From NCBI GenBank assembly GCA_035652535.1, contig DASRDP010000103.1:1-50913 (forward strand): DNA of 50,913 nucleotides, read 5' to 3'. The position numbers were made by a program, and so were the translations under genes. Origin of the DNA: Chloroflexota bacterium (GTDB lineage Bacteria > Chloroflexota > UBA6077 > SHYK01). Positions 45,264 through 50,913 of this stretch are shown here, in pieces (position 1 is the stretch's first letter; the number at the start of each line of letters is the position of its first letter). The notes under the pieces were generated by a model, which saw only the letters and a program-made list of their open reading frames with translations, ran no database searches and was not told the origin of the DNA.

Positions 45264-46322
45264 CTACCGGATCAGCATCGCATCGCCAAAGCTGTAGAAG
45301 CGGTAGCGTTCCGCGACCGCTTCTCGGTATGCGGACAGGATGCGCTCTCGGCCGGCGAACGCAGAGACGAGGAGCAGGAGCGAGCTCTTGGGCAGATGGA
45401 AGTTCGTGAGCATCACGTCAACGGAGCGGAACCGGTACCCGGGCGTAATGAACAGGTCTGCCCAGCCCTGGCACGGGCGCAGGTCTCCTGATGCCGCGGC
45501 ATGCTCGAGAGCGCGGACCGTCGTCGTGCCCACCGCCACCACCCGCCCGCCCTCGCGCCGCGCACGGTCCACCAGCTCTACCGTATCGGCCGGGACGTCG
45601 ATCCACTCCGTGTGGATGTGGTGCTGGCGCAGGTCCTCGACCGCGATCGGCTTAAACGTGTCCAGGCCGATGTGCAGGGTGATCATCGCCCAATGGGCGC
45701 CGCGGCTCTTGACCTGTTCGATGAGCGACGGCGTGAAATGGAGCCCCGCGGTCGGCGCGGCCGACGATCCCTCAACGTCGGCGTACACCGTCTGGTACCG
45801 GTTCGGGTCGCCCGCGTACGCCCGGATGTACGGCGGCAGCGGCACCTCGCCCCAGCGCTGGATCACCTCGTGCGCCGCCTCCGCGCTGGGGAAGTGGATC
45901 ACCCGCGCGCCTTCGACCGCTTCGCCGACCTCCAACGATATCTCGCCGTCGACGATCAGCTGCTGACCTGTACGCAGGCGATGGGCGCGGGTGAGCGCCA
46001 GCCATGCGGCCGGCGCAATGGATCGAAGGAGGAGGATCTCCACCGCGCCGCCAGAGTCCGCCTTGCGCGCGTGGATTCGACACGGGACGACGCGGCTGCG
46101 ATTCGCGACGACCACGTCCCCTGGGGAGAGCAATGACGGGAGATCGAAGACGTGGCGATGCTCGACGTGCCCGGTCGCCCGATCCAGCACGAGCAAGCGG
46201 GCGGAATCGCGCGGCTCGGCTGGCGTCTGGGCGATCAGCTCGCTGGGCAGGGCGTAGTCGTACCCGGACAATGCGTGCGCCGACAGCGAATCGGAGGAGG
46301 CGGAGGCCTTGCCGTGTTCCAT
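45264..46322 (-). CDS. queA: S-adenosylmethionine:tRNA ribosyltransferase-isomerase
   Basis: Adds the epoxycyclopentane ring from the ribose of SAM to 7-aminomethyl-7-deazaguanine in tRNA (epoxyqueuosine). The body is standard: YDYALPSELIAQTPAEPRDSARLLVLDR, the ANRSRVVPCRI strand, APTAGLHFTP and NFHLPKSSLLLLVSAFAG. The start is not secure: ATG 46322 lies 17 bp after the ruvB stop and leaves a 20-residue unconserved lead; ATG 46361 overlaps ruvB. 352 residues from 46322 fits the family. It uses SAM, made by metK in this window, and works with tgt just beyond ruvB. Confidence 0.93.
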   Translation of the reverse strand: MEHGKASASSDSLSAHALSGYDYALPSELIAQTPAEPRDSARLLVLDRATGHVEHRHVFDLPSLLSPGDVVVANRSRVVPCRIHARKADSGGAVEILLLRSIAPAAWLALTRAHRLRTGQQLIVDGEISLEVGEAVEGARVIHFPSAEAAHEVIQRWGEVPLPPYIRAYAGDPNRYQTVYADVEGSSAAPTAGLHFTPSLIEQVKSRGAHWAMITLHIGLDTFKPIAVEDLRQHHIHTEWIDVPADTVELVDRARREGGRVVAVGTTTVRALEHAAASGDLRPCQGWADLFITPGYRFRSVDVMLTNFHLPKSSLLLLVSAFAGRERILSAYREAVAERYRFYSFGDAMLIR

Positions 46323-46339
46323 GGGTCGAGACGTCCCGT

Positions 46340-47377
46340 TTACAGCAGCGGCTCTTGCCATTCATCCGCACGAGGCGATTTCGCGGGAGGCGTCCGACCA
46401 AGATGCTCATACGCCCGTCGGGTCACAACACGACCTCGCGGGGTACGCGCGAGAAATCCCAACTGGATGAGGAACGGCTCGTACACGTCCATAATGGTAT
46501 CCGCGTCCTCGCTCGTCGCCGCGGCGATGGTGTCGATGCCGACCGGTCCGCCTCCAAACTTGTCGATGACCGTTTCCAGCACGGTCCGGTCGACCTCGTC
46601 GAGCCCGATCTCGTCGACCTCCAGGCGGGCGAGCGCATCACATGCCACCGAGCCGGTGATGACGCCGTCTGCGCGCACCTGCGCGAAGTCGCGGACCCGC
46701 TTCAGCAGTCGGTTCGCGACGCGCGGGGTCCCGCGCGACCGTCGCGCGATCTCGGCGCACGATGCATGGTCAATCCTGACATCGAGGATGAGCGCTGAAC
46801 GGTTGACGATCTCGACGAGCGCGTCCTGATCGTAGTAATCGATGCGATACGTCACGCCGAAGCGGTCGCGAAGGGGTGAGCTGAGCATCGCCATTCGGGT
46901 CGTCGCCCCGATGATGGTGAACCGCTGCAGACTCAATCTGAGGCTCTGCGACGCTGCGCCCTTGCCAACGATAATGTCCCAGACGAAATCCTCCATCGCC
47001 GGGTATAGCGATTCCTCGACGATCCTGCTCAGTCGATGGATCTCATCGATGAACAGAATGTCGCCGCGATTCAAGCGCGTGAGGATCGCAGCCAGCTCGC
47101 CGGGGTGCTCGATCGCCGGCCCCGACGTGGTGCGGATGTTGACGTGCATCTCCGCAGCGATGATATTGGCGAGCGTCGTCTTACCGAGGCCGGGGGGACC
47201 ATACAGGAGCACGTGCTCGAGGGGCTCCTTTCGGGCAACGGCGGCGTCGAGGAAGATCGCCAGGTTTTCCTTGATCTTCTTCTGCCCGATGAATTCGTCA
47301 AGGCTTCGCGGGCGCAGGGTGGTCTCGATGCTCTCATCTTCGATTCGAGCATTGGCGGTCAAAAGACGGTCAGTCAC
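46340..47377 (-). CDS. ruvB: Holliday junction DNA helicase RuvB
   Basis: A 345-residue AAA+ motor for branch migration. Seen are the start [19 protein letters not shown], Walker [12 protein letters not shown], Walker [11 protein letters not shown], the sensor/Arg-finger area [11 protein letters not shown] with PLRDRFG, and the C-terminal winged helix ([20 protein letters not shown]). I choose GTG 47377, which has AGGAGG about 5 nt upstream; the frame open beyond it overlaps tgt antisense. ruvA and ruvC are not in the window. It is divergent from tgt with only 27 bp between start codons. Confidence 0.96.
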   Translation of the reverse strand: MTDRLLTANARIEDESIETTLRPRSLDEFIGQKKIKENLAIFLDAAVARKEPLEHVLLYGPPGLGKTTLANIIAAEMHVNIRTTSGPAIEHPGELAAILTRLNRGDILFIDEIHRLSRIVEESLYPAMEDFVWDIIVGKGAASQSLRLSLQRFTIIGATTRMAMLSSPLRDRFGVTYRIDYYDQDALVEIVNRSALILDVRIDHASCAEIARRSRGTPRVANRLLKRVRDFAQVRADGVITGSVACDALARLEVDEIGLDEVDRTVLETVIDKFGGGPVGIDTIAAATSEDADTIMDVYEPFLIQLGFLARTPRGRVVTRRAYEHLGRTPPAKSPRADEWQEPLL

Positions 47378-47404
47378 GCGGCCTCCTAGGACGGAAGTAT
47401 ACCG

Positions 47405-48532
47405 GTGACGCCTGCCTTCGGATTGCGCGACCTCCACGTCGCCGGCTCGGCACGCGCCGGAGTCCTGCGCACGGCCCACGGAGAGATCGACACGCCGGTC
47501 TTCATGCCCGTCGGCACCCAGGCATCGGTAAAGGGGCTGATGCCGAGCGATCTCGAATCCGCCCGCGCGTCCTGCATCCTGGCGAACACGTACCACCTCT
47601 GGCTTCGGCCTGGAGCCGAGTTGATCCGCCGCGCCGGAGGGCTGCACGCGTTCATGGGCTGGCACCACCCGATCCTCACGGATAGCGGCGGGTTCCAGAT
47701 CATGAGCCTCGCTCACCTCGTCGAGATCGACGAAGAGGGGGCCGCCTTTTGCTCCCATCTCGACGGATCGGCCAGGCTGCTCCGACCGGAGGACGCAATG
47801 GCCGTGCAGGCGCTCCTGGGGTCTGACATCGCCATGGTGCTTGACGTGTGCACGCGCTATCCGTCGCCGCGCGCGCTACTGGAGCGCGCGGTGGCGCGGA
47901 CGTTGCGCTGGGCGGAGCGATGCATCGGAATCCCCCGATCGGACGGCCAAGCGATATTCGGGATCGTGCAGGGTGGCACGGAGCCGGACCTTCGCGTTGC
48001 GTGCGCCGAAGCCCTTGCCGCGATGCCGTTCGACGGATATGGAATCGGCGGACTGAGTGTGGGAGAGCCGCGCGATCAGACGTGGCCGGCGGTGGCCGCG
48101 GCATGCTCTGCGCTACCAGTCGACCGTCCGCGTTATCTCATGGGCGTCGGCGCCCCAGTGGACCTCATGGAGGCGATCGCACGGGGAGTAGACATGTTCG
48201 ACTGCGTGCTCCCCACGCGCCTGGGTCGTCATGGCTCGGCGCTCGTGCCGGGCGGCCGATTGGACCTTCGCAAGATCACCCTCGCGCGCAGAGACGGTCC
48301 TCTCGATCCGGCGTGCGACTGTCTCGCCTGCACCAAATTTTCGGTCGGATATCTCCACTACCTGACCCGCGCGGATGCCGATCTCGCGCGCGTTTTGCTC
48401 AGTGTGCACAACGTTCGATTTCTCACGCGGCTCGCATCGGCAGCGCGAACTGCTATCCTGGATGGGTCGTTCGCCGAATTCCATCGGGTTTGGACGGCCA
48501 CGAACACTGGAGCCGCGCGCGAGGAGCGATGA
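47405..48532 (+). CDS. tgt: Queuine tRNA-guanosine transglycosylase
   Basis: Exchanges guanine 34 of GUN-anticodon tRNAs for preQ1. The 375-residue TIM-barrel protein has the start [14 protein letters not shown], the catalytic region [21 protein letters not shown], the nucleophile area around [14 protein letters not shown], and the zinc site [16 protein letters not shown]. The start is GTG 47405, with a GGAAG-like ribosome site about 9 nt upstream. With queA across ruvB it provides two neighbouring queuosine steps on opposite strands. Confidence 0.95.
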   Translation: MTPAFGLRDLHVAGSARAGVLRTAHGEIDTPVFMPVGTQASVKGLMPSDLESARASCILANTYHLWLRPGAELIRRAGGLHAFMGWHHPILTDSGGFQIMSLAHLVEIDEEGAAFCSHLDGSARLLRPEDAMAVQALLGSDIAMVLDVCTRYPSPRALLERAVARTLRWAERCIGIPRSDGQAIFGIVQGGTEPDLRVACAEALAAMPFDGYGIGGLSVGEPRDQTWPAVAAACSALPVDRPRYLMGVGAPVDLMEAIARGVDMFDCVLPTRLGRHGSALVPGGRLDLRKITLARRDGPLDPACDCLACTKFSVGYLHYLTRADADLARVLLSVHNVRFLTRLASAARTAILDGSFAEFHRVWTATNTGAAREER

Positions 48533-48592
48533 GTTCTGACAATCGGCGGAGGACGCACCTCTCCTCATCGCGTCGATGGAATTGAGCGCGCA

Positions 48593-49831
48593 ATGAGCGC
48601 GGCACCGACGCGCACGGCGACCGTCGCGCTCGAACGGCGGCGTGAGACTCGCATGCGCCTGCTGATCTGGCTCGCGCTTTCGTGCGCATTCGCGATCTGG
48701 CTCGCGCTGGTCGCTGTCGCCGCCGCGTGGGTCCGGGAATTTTTCCAGACGTCCGCGGCGCCCGCACCGGCCGTGCTGGAGCAGGTGGGCGGGATCGTGC
48801 TGTACCGGGAGGCTGGGGCCCGCGCCGACGTCAGCGTCGCGCAGGGGATGCAGATCTTCGACGGCGATGAGGTGAGCACAAGCCCCGGATCATCGGCAAC
48901 TCTTCGCGCCTTCGACGGGTCATCGCTTCAGATCTATCCGGATGCGCGGCTGCGAGTTGACGCGAGTACGATCGGCCGATTCACCCCCGCCGCGACCCGA
49001 GCGGAGTTTGCCCTGCTCACCGGCGCGATGCGGCTGTCTATCGCCAGCGCGGAGAATCAGGCGCATACGATGCGCATAACGACGCCGCGAGGCGCCGCGA
49101 CCTTCGCGTCCGGTGAATACACCCTCCGAGTGACCGGCGAGGCGGTGCGGATCTCCGTCTGGAATGGGAAGGCCACGGCTGATGTTGGGGGGCGCTCCGT
49201 CAATGTGGCTGAGGGGAAAAAGCTGATCGTCAGGTCGGCGGAGCCGGGCGATTACGCTGTGGTCGACGTGATGGAGAATGTGGTCGTCAATGGGGATTTC
49301 GCGCGTGGCTACGATGCGTGGGAGCCATGGGAGGACCGGGAGCAGAACCGACCGGACGTACCCGGGCATCTCGCCATCGAGCGCCCCGGGGAAGCCAGCG
49401 CCCCCTCCGTTGCGATGAGGGTCACGCGCAACAGCGAGCGCGACGCGCACAACGAGACGGGCCTTCGCCAGGTGGTGAACCGAGACGTCGCCGGCTCTCG
49501 CGCGGTGCGCGTTGAGGCGATGGTACGGGTTGACGACGCATCCCTCTCCGGCGGTGGCTATAGCGGAACAGAATATCCCCTCATGATTCGCATTCGTGCC
49601 CACGATCGCCGCGGCGGGGACCAGGTATGGACCCATGGGTTCTACTATGCGAATTCCGAAGACCGGCCCGTCCAATTTGGCGAGATCGTTCCCCAGGGAA
49701 CCTGGGTCAAGTTCTCCGCCGACCTGACACAGGCATTCAGCCAGACCGCGACGATCGATTCAATCGAAGTATTTGGCGCGGGTCACACCTTCGACGCATC
49801 CATCGGCGCGGTGAAGCTGCTCGTCGACTAA
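48593..49831 (+). CDS. FecR-domain membrane protein with C-terminal beta-sandwich
   Basis: A 412-residue protein with one membrane helix (about 22-48) and the rest probably outside. A FecR-like beta domain (about 60-215) shows GDEVSTSPGSSATLRAFDGS, the LLTGAMRLSI strand and the ISVWNGKATADV ending. The C-terminal part (about 225-412, from NVVVNGDFARGYDAWEPW) resembles a carbohydrate-binding-type jelly roll. FecR proteins often signal with ECF sigma factors, but none is adjacent, so a structural or binding role is as likely. The start is ATG 48593. Its stop overlaps the stop of relA on the other strand by 4 bp. Confidence 0.8.
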   Translation: MSAAPTRTATVALERRRETRMRLLIWLALSCAFAIWLALVAVAAAWVREFFQTSAAPAPAVLEQVGGIVLYREAGARADVSVAQGMQIFDGDEVSTSPGSSATLRAFDGSSLQIYPDARLRVDASTIGRFTPAATRAEFALLTGAMRLSIASAENQAHTMRITTPRGAATFASGEYTLRVTGEAVRISVWNGKATADVGGRSVNVAEGKKLIVRSAEPGDYAVVDVMENVVVNGDFARGYDAWEPWEDREQNRPDVPGHLAIERPGEASAPSVAMRVTRNSERDAHNETGLRQVVNRDVAGSRAVRVEAMVRVDDASLSGGGYSGTEYPLMIRIRAHDRRGGDQVWTHGFYYANSEDRPVQFGEIVPQGTWVKFSADLTQAFSQTATIDSIEVFGAGHTFDASIGAVKLLVD

Positions 49832-50913
49832 CCCGCCTCGCGCTGGACGTTGAAGACGTCTCGAACCCCTTCGATGCGCGCCATCACGCGACTCAGCTTC
49901 TCGAGGTCGGGCACGCTCAGCGTGGCGGATACGACGGCCGTTTGGTCCTTTTGAACCGCGACGGTCATGCCGTTGATGCTGAGCTTCTCGTCCGCAACCA
50001 CGGCGGCTATGTCGCGAACCAGCCCCTCGCGATCGTAGGCATAGATCCGCATCGAGACCGGAAACGACTCCGTACCCGACGTGCCCCACTGGACGGCGAC
50101 GAGGCGTTCCGGCTCGTCTTCGTTGCGAATGCTGCTGCAGCCGACCTGGTGGACCGTGATCCCGCGGCCCCGGGTGATGAACCCGATGATCTGATCGCCC
50201 GGCACAGGGTTGCAGCAGCGCGCGAGGCGCGTGAAGAGGTCGCCGACGCCGTCCACGCGCACGCCACCGGTCTTCTCCTGGATCGGCGTGGTGATCGCAG
50301 GCACCGCCGGCTCGGCTGGGGGGAGCAGCGTGCCGAGCTTCGAGGCGAGCTGCTGGGGGTGGATCTCTCCGAAGCCCATCGCGGCAAAGAAGTCGTCGAC
50401 TTTCTCGTAGCTGAAGGCGGCGGCCACGTCGTCCAGCTTGACGTCGGAGAGCCCGAGGCGCTTGAGCTCCTTGTCGACCAACTCTCGCCCATGGGCGATG
50501 TTCTCCTCGCGAGCCTCTCGGCGAAACCACTGCCGGATCTTTTCGCGCGCGTTTGCCGTTTTTGTGTATCCGAGGGCGGGGATCAGCCAGTCTCGGCTCG
50601 GCCCGCGCGACGCCTTGCTGGTGATGATTTCGACGATATCGCCGTTGCGCAGGGGTCGATCGAGGGGAACCAGCCGCCCGCTCACTTTGGCGCCGACGCA
50701 CCGATGCCCCACTTCGGTATGGATGCGGTAGGCGAAGTCAATGGGCGTGGCGCCCCGTGGGAGCTCCTTGATCTCGCCCTTCGGCGTGAACACGTACACC
50801 TGTTGCTGAAAGACGTCTGTGCGGAGCGTGTCCACAAAGGCCTGGGCGCTCCCCACGACGTCTTTCTGCCAGTCCATGAGCTGCCGGAGCCATGCGATTT
50901 TGGCGTCGAGATG
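49828..50913 (-). CDS. RelA/SpoT-family (p)ppGpp synthetase/hydrolase, C-terminal part (cut by right edge)
   Basis: The frame is open to the window edge (HLDAKIAWLRQLMDWQKD at the cut), giving 361 residues of the C-terminal half of a long Rel protein. Present are the TGS domain (VYVFTPKGEIKELPRGATPI and on), a helical segment, the zinc-finger-like region with CCNPVPGDQIIGF and GCSSI, and the C-terminal ACT domain. These parts regulate (p)ppGpp synthesis through the ribosome. The hydrolase and synthetase domains lie outside, so RelA versus bifunctional Rel cannot be told. The terminal TAG overlaps the FecR gene stop. Confidence 0.93.
   Translation of the reverse strand, partial: HLDAKIAWLRQLMDWQKDVVGSAQAFVDTLRTDVFQQQVYVFTPKGEIKELPRGATPIDFAYRIHTEVGHRCVGAKVSGRLVPLDRPLRNGDIVEIITSKASRGPSRDWLIPALGYTKTANAREKIRQWFRREAREENIAHGRELVDKELKRLGLSDVKLDDVAAAFSYEKVDDFFAAMGFGEIHPQQLASKLGTLLPPAEPAVPAITTPIQEKTGGVRVDGVGDLFTRLARCCNPVPGDQIIGFITRGRGITVHQVGCSSIRNEDEPERLVAVQWGTSGTESFPVSMRIYAYDREGLVRDIAAVVADEKLSINGMTVAVQKDQTAVVSATLSVPDLEKLSRVMARIEGVRDVFNVQREAG

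Overview
This is a GC-rich bacterial chromosome segment, densely coding, with many GTG/TTG starts and frequent 4-bp start/stop overlaps. It carries almost only housekeeping and regulatory genes and shows no prophage, transposon, CRISPR array, rRNA or tRNA. The gene set (LDH-type malate dehydrogenase, fused phosphoglucose/phosphomannose isomerase, RNase Y, a PdtaS/PdtaR-type ANTAR system, GH18 and immune-inhibitor-A-like secreted proteins, MutS2) best fits a member of the Chloroflexota. That assignment is an inference from gene content, not a measured phylogeny.

Region 1 (1-4.9 kb): a minus-strand serine unit (class V aminotransferase, then serA, then the start of a small membrane protein that runs off the left edge) diverges from a VOC-fold protein and an MFS exporter. 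Region 2 (4.9-15.7 kb): a plus-strand run of eleven tightly packed genes. Its first half (apt, mtnA, mtnP, a PfkB kinase, ahcY, metK) makes and recycles S-adenosylmethionine and returns both purine by-products to AMP. Its second half (rmd-like reductase, gmd, a phosphohexomutase, a phosphoglucose/phosphomannose isomerase) is a GDP-D-rhamnose route lacking only the GDP-mannose pyrophosphorylase. The run ends with a small YggX-like protein carrying four cysteines.

Region 3 (15.7-22 kb): a PUA/EVE-like hypothetical protein preceded by two tandem palindromes, an SH3-LysM-D,D-carboxypeptidase, then a minus-strand group Nudix - GAF/GGDEF - Nudix - ilvE - cytidylate-kinase-like. Region 4 (22-29 kb): a membrane GAF histidine kinase with an OmpR-type regulator, diverging from the Nudix/GGDEF group across a spacer with a perfect 13-bp inverted repeat; then a GNAT-like protein, a tyrosine recombinase and a secreted zinc protease. 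A 615-bp gap at 29.0-29.6 kb holds no secure gene but has a strong hairpin and a good promoter framed by a dyad.

Region 5 (29.6-37.3 kb): rny, pdtaS-like kinase, ANTAR regulator, a GH18 protein, malate dehydrogenase and an NAD-type isocitrate dehydrogenase. Region 6 (37.3-47.4 kb): a minus-strand series ruvB, queA, rpmI, rplT, pheS, pheT, cvpA, mutS2 and a membrane zinc-ribbon protein, with a clear intrinsic terminator or attenuator between rplT and pheS. Region 7 (47.4 kb to the end): tgt, divergent from ruvB by only 27 bp, a FecR-domain protein, and the C-terminal part of a RelA/SpoT enzyme cut by the right edge.

The most interesting leads are the compact SAM-recycling operon with a candidate adenosine kinase, the Cys4 YggX-like protein, several unassigned palindromic control sites (15.8, 22.0, 29.5 kb), and the pairing of an RNA-binding ANTAR system with RNase Y. 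No wholly novel system is demonstrated by the sequence alone.
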